DNA from: Terrisporobacter othiniensis
Lineage (GTDB): Bacteria > Bacillota > Clostridia > Peptostreptococcales > Peptostreptococcaceae
Assembly: GCF_000808015.1 (NCBI RefSeq)
Contig: NZ_JWHR01000095.1
Span: 1-13,027, forward strand
Direction of reading: 5' to 3'
DNA length: 13,027 bases
The position numbers and the translations under genes are program-made. Shown piece by piece: positions 1-6,184 of this stretch (the first letter of the stretch is position 1; each line of letters begins with the position of its first letter). Under the pieces are notes generated by a model. That model saw only the letters and a list, made by a program, of their open reading frames with translations, was not told the origin of the DNA and did not search any database.

Positions 1-1
1 G

Positions 2-40
2 TATATCATGAAATTATTAAAAGAAAATTACTTTGAGTAA
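2..40 (+). CDS. 3' end of a gene entering from the left edge (unidentified)
   Basis: The frame reads YIMKLLKENYFE and stops at TAA 38-40. It is open to the window edge and lysine/glutamate-rich, like a normal C-terminal tail. Only 12 residues are visible, so no family can be named. A weak A/T hairpin (AAAAAT..ATTTTT, about 52-66) follows the stop and could help termination. It could also be chance open sequence. Confidence 0.35.
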   Translation, partial: YIMKLLKENYFE

Positions 41-407
41 GTCGGAAAAGAAAAAATATTATTTTTATTATTTAAAGGAAATTTATAAGTTTAAAAATAA
101 CAATAATTATAATTAATTTTTTGACGTTGTTTTTTTATGGAGAAATTATCTGTGCAAGTTCAATGTTTAAATTTGTATTATTGTGTATAAAAAAGAGTTG
201 AAGTTAATATAATGTAATTATGTCAACTTTATGTAAAAAAAGTAAAATTACAAAAGAAATCGAACCTTTTTAATGGCGATTTAAGGCGTGTTAATAAACG
301 TTACAATGTATTTATATTAAAAAGTATAATTTTAGCTTAAATTCCGATTTAAAGCGTTATACGCCGTTTTTATTAAAAAATATAAAAATAACAAATAATT
401 AAGCATT
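41..407. other. Intergenic region without a gene, rich in short repeats
   Basis: No convincing coding frame on either strand. It holds a degenerate copy of the palindromic repeat seen at 408-442 (201-230) and a direct repeat CGATTTAARGCGT at 277-289 and 345-357 (12 of 13 bases identical). A short GCGT-TAT-ACGC hairpin followed by a T-run lies at about 353-370 and could end rightward transcription. Function unknown. Confidence 0.5.
201..230 (+). repeat. Degenerate copy of the corA-flanking palindromic repeat
   Basis: Aligned without gaps to the palindrome at 408-442, about 24 of 30 positions agree, and the AAGTT and AACTTT ends are kept. It is an imperfect inverted repeat (AAGTT...AACTT). Read as a decayed member of the same short family; the low complexity of AT-rich DNA makes this uncertain. 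Confidence 0.4.
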
Positions 408-442
408 AAAAAGTTACCATAATAATATTATGGCAACTTTTT
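408..442 (-). terminator. 17 bp hairpin, likely corA terminator; also a palindromic repeat unit
   Basis: Arms 408-424 and 426-442 are complementary except for one A/C position, forming a long A/T-capped stem 39 bases past the corA stop. On the - strand the stem ends in a run of five T residues, as in an intrinsic terminator; the near-symmetry also allows + strand use. A 24-of-25 identical half-unit occurs in inverted orientation at 1551-1575, so this may be a dispersed palindrome co-opted as a terminator. Confidence 0.6.
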
Positions 443-480
443 ATGTTATATATCAATAATTTCCACATTGTACATTAATA

Positions 481-1449
481 TTACAGAAATTTTTTTGTTT
501 TAAAAATAATAAAACTTATAATTATTATTAATAAAATAACTAAGATAGTAATTCCATATCCATATTCATAAGTTAACTCAGGCATGTATTTAAAGTTCAT
601 ACCATATATACCAGTAATTATACTTATGGGTACAGCAGTACCTGTAAAAATCGTAAGCCTGGTTATTAGGTTATTTGTCTTCTCTGAAACTTTTGAAGAA
701 TATATATCTAATAGTTTATCTGCCAATTCTCTAGTGCTTAAAGAAAAACTATAAAGTTTATCTATAGATAAGTCTAGTCCCTGCAAAAGCTTCTCATATT
801 CCTTTTCCAAATAGTTATTTCTAGTCTTTTCCTTTGAGAAAAACTCCATGCCATCTTTCAGTAGTGTATCCATCATATACGTTAAAGGCCTGATGTTTTT
901 TACACAACATCTGCATATGGATCTTACATGACTTATCTTGCTAGATATATCCTCATTTACTTCATTTATAATATCATCCTCTATTTCTAGTATTATCTCC
1001 TCTACCCTTTCCAAATTCTCAAACTGATTAGAGATGATGATTCTAAGAATACTAGAGTATATAGTGAATAAAGATAAGGTTAGGTTTGATTTATAATAGA
1101 AATTTTCACGCATTAATTGTTTTATTTGCTCATATACATCGTTTTTTTTCCTTATAAGAATAAGAATATATTTCTCTGATAAGAAGATGTTTATCTCCTC
1201 TATTAGGATATCTTCTTCGTTTATTTGAAAATTAGCTAAAGTAAAAAATATATAATCATCTAAGATATTTACACTTACTTTTTCATGATAAGAAAGACAG
1301 TTTTTATAAGCTTGATTATTTATTTTTAAAGTGTTTTTGAAAAATTTTAACTCCCAGGGGTTACATATGATAAAGTGGTAATCCTCATTAAAGTGAATCT
1401 CATCTATATTTTTGGTTATTTTCTTTGTATTTAGGTTTAATATATGCAT
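481..1449 (-). CDS. corA: CorA-family magnesium/cobalt transport protein
   Basis: 322 residues, the usual CorA length. CorA proteins are homopentameric inner-membrane channels that take up Mg2+ (also Co2+, Ni2+) under control of cytoplasmic metal sites. The large N-terminal two thirds is the soluble alpha/beta domain and long stalk helix. TM1 ends in the diagnostic GMN selectivity motif (residues 283-285, within GIYGMNF), followed by the conserved MPEL external loop, TM2 (about 300-315) and the basic tail FKTKKFL. The start at 1447-1449 follows a good AAGGAGAG ribosome binding site (about 1460-1467). Transcribed alone; upstream lie a leader dyad, a candidate promoter and a LexA-box-like site, downstream a hairpin. 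Substrate preference (Mg2+ versus Co2+ or Zn2+ efflux, as in ZntB) cannot be read from sequence. Confidence 0.93.
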   Translation of the reverse strand: MHILNLNTKKITKNIDEIHFNEDYHFIICNPWELKFFKNTLKINNQAYKNCLSYHEKVSVNILDDYIFFTLANFQINEEDILIEEINIFLSEKYILILIRKKNDVYEQIKQLMRENFYYKSNLTLSLFTIYSSILRIIISNQFENLERVEEIILEIEDDIINEVNEDISSKISHVRSICRCCVKNIRPLTYMMDTLLKDGMEFFSKEKTRNNYLEKEYEKLLQGLDLSIDKLYSFSLSTRELADKLLDIYSSKVSEKTNNLITRLTIFTGTAVPISIITGIYGMNFKYMPELTYEYGYGITILVILLIIIISFIIFKTKKFL

Positions 1450-1470
1450 TTATATATTTCTCTCCTTGGT

Positions 1471-1503
1471 TAAAACTAAATTATGACTATTAATTTAGTT
1501 TTA
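1471..1503 (-). promoter_or_regulatory. Perfect 12 bp inverted repeat in the corA leader
   Basis: TAAAACTAAATT (1471-1482) and AATTTAGTTTTA (1492-1503) are exact complements with a 9-base spacer. The element ends only about 3 bases before the corA ribosome binding site, so in the mRNA the hairpin would abut the SD sequence. It could be a repressor operator or an RNA structure affecting translation. On the + strand it is followed by T-rich sequence, like a terminator for antisense transcription. Confidence 0.55.
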
Positions 1504-1550
1504 TCTTTTTTTAGTTTATTATTCAGTGTTAAATATTTCTAGATTAAAAC

Positions 1551-1575
1551 AAAAAGTTGCCGTAATATTATTATG
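1551..1575 (-). repeat. Inverted second copy of the corA-flanking repeat
   Basis: These 25 bases match the reverse complement of 408-442 at 24 of 25 positions (one A/G difference); beyond base 1575 the match breaks down. The two copies therefore flank corA in opposite orientation. A candidate corA promoter lies across it on the - strand: TTAACA (1589-1594), 16-base spacer, AATAAT (1567-1572). Confidence 0.5.
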
Positions 1576-1599
1576 TAAACAAAAACTATGTTAAAGTTA

Positions 1600-1659
1600 A
1601 AAAATGCTATTTTTACCGTACAAGAACAAATGTTCGCAATGCTAAAAATGGGCATTTTT
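1600..1659. promoter_or_regulatory. Long stem-loop carrying a LexA (SOS) box in its loop
   Basis: Outer arms AAAAATGC (1600-1607) / GCATTTTT (1652-1659) and ATTTTTA (1609-1615) / TAAAAAT (1643-1649) form a stem of about 15 bp with one small internal bulge. The loop region holds AGAACAAATGTTCG (1623-1636), which matches the Bacillus/Clostridium LexA (DinR) consensus CGAACRNRYGTTYG at 13 of 14 positions, including the full GAAC-N4-GTTC core (1624-1635). On the - strand a weak promoter, TTGCGA (1634-1639), 18-base spacer, TAAAAA, would have the box in its spacer and read toward corA. LexA control is inference. Confidence 0.5.
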
Positions 1660-1682
1660 ATTATATCTTTCTAGTAATCATA

Positions 1683-1710
1683 AAGGATGTACCATTTTTG
1701 ATACACCCTT
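1683..1710 (-). terminator. Hairpin downstream of the acetyltransferase gene
   Basis: In the - strand RNA the arms 1700-1710 and 1683-1693 pair over 11 positions, two of them G-U, with a 6-base loop. On the + strand the same two positions would be A/C mismatches, so the structure fits leftward transcripts. It sits 28 bases past the GNAT stop. There is no good U-run directly after it, so termination may rely on the second stem-loop at 1600-1659. Confidence 0.5.
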
Positions 1711-1737
1711 ATAAATTGATATATTATAATAATAAAT

Positions 1738-2286
1738 TTAAAGTTTATGAACTAATCTCTTACAAGCAGAGATTTTTACTCTTTTGTCGATAAGCAGGTC
1801 GTAATCCTCGCAAACAAACTTATTTGAAGACCAAAAACTTCTAGCTGCATCATTTTTAGGTGTAAGTAAAATAAACTCAATATCATCGATGCTCCTTAAT
1901 AAGCTAATAAAACTACCTATAATCTTACTTCCTATACCCTTTCTTGTGGGATTTACAGAAAACCATTCTATCTTTGCATAAAGTATTTTACTATCATTGT
2001 ACTTGTATTCTATGTATTTATTAAAATCTTTACCTTTTAAATTTTTAGCTTCTTTATAATAGTAGAAGGATTTTTTGTCTGGGTAATACAATCTGAAATT
2101 CAAGTTTAAATGTATGTTTTTGCCATAGTTATTTTTATTATAAATACTGTAATAACCTTTTCTTTTTGAACCTATATATGTAAAGTTTGGATCTATATGT
2201 ACTATGCTGTCTACTAGTTTATCTAATTTTTTACAAATATCTTTTATTATCTTTTCATCTTCATTTACTTTAGTTTTATTAATCAT
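1738..2286 (-). CDS. GNAT-family N-acetyltransferase
   Basis: 182 residues. GNAT enzymes move an acetyl group from acetyl-CoA to an amine. Motif A, the pyrophosphate-binding R-x-x-G-x-G segment, is visible as NPTRKGIGSKIIGSF (about residues 112-126), after the typical strand IEWFSV. Motif B is NDAARSFWSSNKF (about 145-157), where the NxxAxxFW pattern contacts CoA. The N-terminal half is lysine/tyrosine-rich and has no family signature I recognise, so the substrate is unknown. The start at 2284-2286 follows GGGGTGAT (2290-2297), a strong but close ribosome binding site. Single gene, divergent from the collagen-like gene. Confidence 0.85.
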   Translation of the reverse strand: MINKTKVNEDEKIIKDICKKLDKLVDSIVHIDPNFTYIGSKRKGYYSIYNKNNYGKNIHLNLNFRLYYPDKKSFYYYKEAKNLKGKDFNKYIEYKYNDSKILYAKIEWFSVNPTRKGIGSKIIGSFISLLRSIDDIEFILLTPKNDAARSFWSSNKFVCEDYDLLIDKRVKISACKRLVHKL

Positions 2287-2504
2287 ATAATCACCCCAAA
2301 TAATATATAGTAATCTATCTTTAAATATTTAGTCTATTTTTAGATCTAGAGTGTCTTATATGTATAGTTCTACATAAAATCGCTTATTCCTATATTTAAT
2401 ATATCCTTTAAATATTATCATCACTGTGCCATTTTATAATTTTTATCATATAAATATAGTACGTAGAAGTTCTACTAAAAATAATCAACATGGAGTGTAA
2501 TATT
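2287..2504. promoter_or_regulatory. Divergent promoter region with two related dyads
   Basis: It separates the GNAT gene (-) from the collagen-like gene (+). Two dyads share the octamer AGTTCTAC: ATGTA-TAGTTC-TACAT (2360-2375) and the perfect palindrome GTAGAAGTTCTAC (2463-2475), which lies between the A/T-rich promoter zone (TATAAT 2435-2440, CATATAAAT 2447-2455) and the ribosome binding site. No well-spaced -35/-10 pair is clear. The CATATA element might be a sporulation-sigma -10, but that is speculation. Confidence 0.35.
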
Positions 2505-3338
2505 ATGGACAAAAACTGTACAAACAAATGTAATTCTTGCAATTTGTCTTCATGTAAGGAATTAAACGCAGATAAAGCTTGTAAAAATAAAAAAGTTTAC
2601 TGCTCTGGTAAAATGGATTCATCATCTTGCCCTATGTGTATAATTCCTTTAAACTGTGGAGATTTTCAAATTTTTAATATTTTATGTTGCTCTATTGGGC
2701 GAACTGTGGGGTTAAAATTAGAGGGAAGCGATTGTATATTAAGATTAAAAGTTTGCCAAGTTAATCAATGTGCTGTTATGGGCAAAACTTCTTCTGGAAA
2801 AGGTCCTATTTATATTAAATTAAGTTCTATTCAATATGTAGACTTAGGTAAAGAAGTTTATATTAACCCATTATGTAATGAAGCTAGTTGTGTTGGTTTA
2901 CAAGGACCAACTGGACCACAAGGACCAAAAGGCGAAAAAGGAGACATGGGTCCACAAGGACCAAAGGGTGAAATGGGACCAATGGGCCCAGCCGGTCCAA
3001 AAGGTCCTAAGGGAGATAAAGGTGATATAGGTCCACAAGGCCCTTCTGGAGCTCCTGGAATACCTGGAGCATCAAGTAAGGGAGTTAAAGGAGATATGGG
3101 TCCACAAGGACCAAAAGGTGAAACAGGACCAATGGGTCCAATGGGTCCTAAAGGAGATACTGGTTCACAAGGACCAGCTGGACCACAAGGACCAAAAGGT
3201 GAAACAGGGCCAATTGGCCCAGCCGGACCAAAAGGTTCTATAGGTCCACAAGGCCCTGCAGGTACTCCTGTAACTGTTATTCCTACTACAATACCTGAAT
3301 ATGAATATAAAAAGAAAAAATACCAAAATAAAAAATAG
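2505..3338 (+). CDS. Cysteine-rich collagen-like protein (probable spore/cell-surface protein)
   Basis: The start is placed at ATG 2505 because GGAG (2492-2495) is 9 bases upstream; an in-frame ATG at 2490 would overlap that site (282 residues instead of 277). Counting from 2490: residues 1-138 are a cysteine-rich domain with 17 Cys; residues 139-260 are 40 Gly-X-Y triplets rich in GPQ, GPK, GEK and GPM, broken once by a 2-residue insert (GASSKGVK, 193-200); the last 22 residues are a short basic tail ending KKKKYQNKK. There is no signal peptide or LPXTG anchor. Collagen-like proteins of Bacillus and clostridia (BclA group) form trimeric filaments on the exosporium; those usually carry a C-terminal globular domain, absent here. 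The Cys-rich end may cross-link the protein into a coat. Spore location is inference. Confidence 0.85.
   Translation: MDKNCTNKCNSCNLSSCKELNADKACKNKKVYCSGKMDSSSCPMCIIPLNCGDFQIFNILCCSIGRTVGLKLEGSDCILRLKVCQVNQCAVMGKTSSGKGPIYIKLSSIQYVDLGKEVYINPLCNEASCVGLQGPTGPQGPKGEKGDMGPQGPKGEMGPMGPAGPKGPKGDKGDIGPQGPSGAPGIPGASSKGVKGDMGPQGPKGETGPMGPMGPKGDTGSQGPAGPQGPKGETGPIGPAGPKGSIGPQGPAGTPVTVIPTTIPEYEYKKKKYQNKK
2918..3260 (+). repeat. Collagen-coding tandem DNA repeats
   Basis: Gly-X-Y codons form imperfect 9-base-multiple repeats. The unit GGTCCACAAGGACCAAA-GG-GA-A recurs nearly unchanged at about 2949, 3099 and 3180. Such repeats expand and contract by slippage or recombination, so copy number probably differs between strains. 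The segment is visibly richer in G and C than its surroundings because of Gly and Pro codons. Confidence 0.7.
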
Positions 3339-3341
3339 TAT

Positions 3342-3395
3342 AAAAAGAGATGTCTCTAAATGATTTTTTTATCATTAAAAGAGACATCTCTTTTT
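3342..3395 (+). terminator. Strong intrinsic terminator after the collagen-like gene
   Basis: Arms 3342-3357 and 3380-3395 are perfectly complementary over 16 bp (core AGAGATGTCTCT), with a further AATGAT/ATCATT pairing inside the loop. The 3' arm ends in five T residues. It begins 3 bases after the TAG at 3336-3338. Confidence 0.85.
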
Positions 3396-3644
3396 AAGTA
3401 AGGTGGTTTTAATAGCACCTACACAGTAGCTTAAAGTGGTAATTAGGATATATTGTTGATGGAATGATTATCAATTTTTCATAAATGAAGTATTTCACTT
3501 GCTCGTTGCGCAAATAAGTCGCTCAAATAAAGCAAACTTTTTGTTAGATAGAAAAGTTATATTAATAAAATATCATATTAATGAAAAATTATATGTTTTT
3601 TAGGAATAATAGTCTATGACAATAATATTTTTGGAGGTAAATTT
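3396..3644 (+). promoter_or_regulatory. Upstream region of the heme oxygenase gene
   Basis: No gene. TTGAT...ATCAA (3456-3474) contains ATTATCA, one half of a Fur-type iron box, but the other half is poor. A direct repeat GCKCAAATAA occurs at 3508-3517 and 3521-3530. A possible promoter is TTGTTA (3541-3546) with TAAAAT (3566-3571), whose 19-base spacer is long. The ribosome binding site GGAGG (3633-3637) is 7 bases before the ATG. Iron control would be expected for a heme oxygenase but is not proven here. Confidence 0.35.
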
Positions 3645-4277
3645 ATGGAATTGATGATGAAAATGAAACAAGGTTCATGGGCTCTTCACGAAGCATCTGA
3701 ACATACAGGTTTTATAAAAAAAATAGTAGATGGAACAGCATCAAAAGAAGGCTATGCAGAATATTTATTTAATTTAAGTGCTATGTATAAGGCAATCGAA
3801 GATACTATTGAAAATAATTTAGATAATGAAGTAGTAAAAGAATTTTCAACAAAAGAGCTTTATAGATACGAGTTAATAGAGAAAGATTTAAAATATTTTG
3901 CAGGAGAAAAATACGAGTTATTAGCTTCCACAGTAGCTTTTGTAGAAAGAATGAAAGAAATAAGTGATAGCAATCCAGAACTTGTAGTTGCTTATGCTTA
4001 TACTAGATTTTTAGCAGATTTATTTGGAGGAAGAACTTTTTATCAATTATTAAGTGATAAATACGAGATAGCTCCAGAGGGCTTAAACTATTACAATATG
4101 AATGGTATAGAAGATATAAGAAGCTATGTAATGGAGTATGGAATGAAAATAGGCAAGATAAAATTATCTAAAGAATTAGAAGAAAAAATGCTGATTGAAG
4201 TGTCAAATGCATACATATATAATTTGGCAATTTCTTGTGAGCTAGATGCAAAATTATATGGTAAAAAAACTAGATAA
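3645..4277 (+). CDS. Heme oxygenase (biliverdin-producing family)
   Basis: 210 residues, the length of bacterial HO-fold heme oxygenases, which open heme with O2 and electrons to give biliverdin, CO and Fe2+. Alignment by eye to human HO-1: the proximal heme ligand is His15 in LHEASEHTGF (HO-1 His25), followed by the conserved Gly30 and Tyr48. The distal helix reads YTRFLADLFGG (119-129) against YTRYLGDLSGG, keeping Arg121, the catalytic Asp125 (HO-1 Asp140), Gly128 and Gly129. The first distal glycine (HO-1 Gly139) is Ala124 here. No signal peptide or membrane anchor, so cytoplasmic. Strong GGAGG site 7 bases from the ATG. Monocistronic, with a terminator downstream; no heme importer is adjacent. 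Likely role: iron from host heme, or heme detoxification. Confidence 0.88.
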   Translation: MELMMKMKQGSWALHEASEHTGFIKKIVDGTASKEGYAEYLFNLSAMYKAIEDTIENNLDNEVVKEFSTKELYRYELIEKDLKYFAGEKYELLASTVAFVERMKEISDSNPELVVAYAYTRFLADLFGGRTFYQLLSDKYEIAPEGLNYYNMNGIEDIRSYVMEYGMKIGKIKLSKELEEKMLIEVSNAYIYNLAISCELDAKLYGKKTR

Positions 4278-4376
4278 ATTCTAGAAAATGATTATGGTTA
4301 GTAATTGTTTTGTACAAAATGAGTATTCTATAAAAACTAATTTTGTATAAATTAAGGTAAGTTATTATTTTTAATT

Positions 4377-4405
4377 AAAAAAGGAGACTTATAGACTCCT
4401 TTTTT
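4377..4405 (+). terminator. Intrinsic terminator after the heme oxygenase gene
   Basis: AAAAAAGGAG (4377-4386) pairs with CTCCTTTTTT (4396-4405) around a 9-base loop, ending in six T residues, 100 bases past the stop. The A-run on the other side makes it bidirectional, so it could also end leftward transcripts from the propeller gene. Confidence 0.8.
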
Positions 4406-4558
4406 AATTTATTACATATTTTGCCTTTGTCATTTTGATATATTTCATGTACGCTTTAAATTTATATAATATACTTGACGATAATAGTTCTTGATATAAA
4501 CTGTCAAAAACGTTATTACTTTTGGCGATGGTATCAAGTCATAAAGTTACTTGACGCG
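4406..4558. other. Convergent intergenic region without a gene
   Basis: Lies between the heme oxygenase terminator and the stop of the beta-propeller gene. TCAAGT...ACTTGA (4534-4554) is a 6 bp hairpin 4 bases past the propeller stop, without a T-run. TTGACA (4502-4507 on the - strand) with TATCGT 18 bases on could start a short leftward RNA ending at the bidirectional terminator, but the evidence is weak. No credible small ORF. Confidence 0.4.
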
Positions 4559-6046
4559 CTATTTTCTAAAATTATATCTAGTAAACATTGGTTGTAAAAA
4601 CTCTTGAATTTGAGATTTATATGGTCGTAATTTAATAAATCGTTTTTCAAGTTCTTCTTTGATTGCTTCAAAATCATATTCATTGTTATTATTACAACAA
4701 TTATATTTACACTTGAAAGCTTTCCAAACCTCTAATCCCTGATATGGATTTGCTGTACCTATATATAAATCATCTTCACTATCTACATATAGTATTCTTC
4801 CACCATAATTATATCTATTATCCAGTCCATCTAAGAAAACTGGTTCAAAATCTAGTCCATCTCTCGATACATATAAATTAAATCCAAAAGGATATTTAAA
4901 TACATTTAATAGTTCTACTACTAACTCATATATTTCTATTAAAATATCTACTATAAATTCTGGTAATGGTAAATTATCTTTATTAGCTAATAGTAATTCT
5001 AATATAAGTTGCATATTTGTAGCGTCATCAAAGGTACTTATAAATAGTTTTTCATTATATTCTTGTATTTGCCAAGCATATACGTTAAATGGATTATAGA
5101 ATCCTGACAAAATTCCAGATACACTATTTGGACCTACTACAACTTCATAATCATCATATTTGTCTATTCTTACTATATCGCAACCTCTTGGTATAGCCCA
5201 TGCTAAAGGTAATTCTTTAGTTCCACTAACATATAGATGATTTTTAAACACTCCCATGCTCAATGGATATACATTATCTTCATCACCAAAGCCATTATCT
5301 ACTACTAGTGTCCAATCATTAACTTTAGGCTCCTCTTTATTAGTTCTCCATACTTGAATACCATTTTCTGTACTTGTTGCCACGTATATGCGATTATTAA
5401 ATACAGCCATATTTGTTATTCCACCTTGAGGGTTTTTATTTGGATTTGTACCCTCTGGTGTTTCCAGCTTCCAAGGGAAGAATTCAGGATCTTTACTACT
5501 ATACAACAAAGTCTCTGGACCTTGACCAGTTTCATCTATTGCTGCTAAATATAACTTGTCTTTATGAACTACCATAGCTCTTGATGAAGTTCCAGTTATA
5601 GTACTATTTGGTTTAACATCAGATAATACTTTTTCCCACACTGTACCATTAACAGATTTATATACTTGCATATATCCCTCTGTAGCGGCAGATGCGGCAT
5701 AAAGAGCTGGGTTTCCGTTGAAAGGTTTAAAATTAACCATATATCTAAATCCATATTCTCTTTCATCTTCAACTGTAAACACTTTTTGCCAAGAATCTGG
5801 ACAGTCTTTTTTATATCTCCAAATTTCAGCTTTATTGTCTTGATTTGGAACATATATAGATGTTGGTATATTTAGAGAATCTCCAAAATAAGTTTGAATA
5901 ATTACAAGTAATATATTTCTACCGGTACCTACATATATATAATCATCTAGTTCGCTCATTGACCAACAATAATTATTTTGTCTAGCATTTTCTAGATTAT
6001 TGTAATCTAATCCATTTTCAGGTGTTAAACTTTTAAAATTATACAT
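4559..6046 (-). CDS. Predicted seven-bladed beta-propeller protein of unknown function
   Basis: 495 residues; I do not recognise a named family. Seven degenerate repeats are visible, each with a hydrophobic pair of strands ending in a pattern such as LYVAT/IYVGT, then a turn and xxVWR/xxVYK with an S/T-x-D/N-G-x-x-W segment. Blades start at about residues 28, 100, 155, 210, 260, 322 and 415; good examples are IYVATSTENGIQVWRT (220-235) and LYIGTANPYQGLEVWK (427-442). The last blade has an unusual hydrophobic helical insert before it (346-386). A Cys cluster CKYNCC (446-451), an Asn run and a charged helix close the protein. No signal peptide. The ribosome binding site GGTGA (6051-6055) is 4 bases from the ATG. 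Downstream of and codirectional with the Sel1 gene but with its own promoter. A binding scaffold is likelier than an enzyme; this is inference. Confidence 0.8.
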   Translation of the reverse strand: MYNFKSLTPENGLDYNNLENARQNNYCWSMSELDDYIYVGTGRNILLVIIQTYFGDSLNIPTSIYVPNQDNKAEIWRYKKDCPDSWQKVFTVEDEREYGFRYMVNFKPFNGNPALYAASAATEGYMQVYKSVNGTVWEKVLSDVKPNSTITGTSSRAMVVHKDKLYLAAIDETGQGPETLLYSSKDPEFFPWKLETPEGTNPNKNPQGGITNMAVFNNRIYVATSTENGIQVWRTNKEEPKVNDWTLVVDNGFGDEDNVYPLSMGVFKNHLYVSGTKELPLAWAIPRGCDIVRIDKYDDYEVVVGPNSVSGILSGFYNPFNVYAWQIQEYNEKLFISTFDDATNMQLILELLLANKDNLPLPEFIVDILIEIYELVVELLNVFKYPFGFNLYVSRDGLDFEPVFLDGLDNRYNYGGRILYVDSEDDLYIGTANPYQGLEVWKAFKCKYNCCNNNNEYDFEAIKEELEKRFIKLRPYKSQIQEFLQPMFTRYNFRK

Positions 6047-6062
6047 TATATCACCAACTTGT

Positions 6063-6125
6063 TATTGATATAAATAGGCATTAAATGCATACCTATTTAT
6101 ATCAATATATGATTATCTTCGTCAA
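6063..6125 (-). promoter_or_regulatory. Beta-propeller gene promoter overlapped by a perfect 16 bp inverted repeat
   Basis: On the - strand TTGACG (6120-6125) and TATAAA (6096-6101) are separated by 18 bases, giving a sigma-A-like promoter. TATTGATATAAATAGG (6063-6078) and its exact complement (6092-6107) form an inverted repeat with a 13-base spacer; one arm covers the -10 and the other lies in the first transcribed bases. This is the classic position of a repressor operator. It lacks a T-run on the - strand, so it is unlikely to be a terminator for the Sel1 gene. Confidence 0.6.
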
Positions 6126-6184
6126 TTTGTTTCTATATTTTATGAAAACTTATTTGTTATTTAATGGTTTAGTTGTCACCAATT

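Noticed and set aside
3396..3420. T-box-like AGGTGGT...ACCT sequence downstream of the collagen-like terminator
   Set aside because: It lies after the terminator, not before, lacks the ACCGCG part, and no tRNA-synthetase or amino-acid gene follows.
3456..3474. Fur box upstream of the heme oxygenase
   Set aside because: Only one half (ATTATCA) is good and the arm spacing does not fit the 7-1-7 consensus; mentioned but not called.
3645..4277. TenA/thiaminase II family as an alternative for the heme oxygenase
   Set aside because: The fold is related, but the proximal His motif and the YTRxLxDLxGG distal helix are specific to heme oxygenases, and the TenA catalytic Cys region is not seen.
4415..4475. 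Small leftward RNA or 14-codon peptide between the heme oxygenase terminator and the propeller gene
   Set aside because: The promoter is weak and there is no SD; a convergent intergenic region with a bidirectional terminator explains it.
4475..4500. Rightward promoter TTGACG...TATAAA resembling the propeller promoter
   Set aside because: The spacer is only 14 bases and it would read antisense into the propeller gene. The similarity may be chance.
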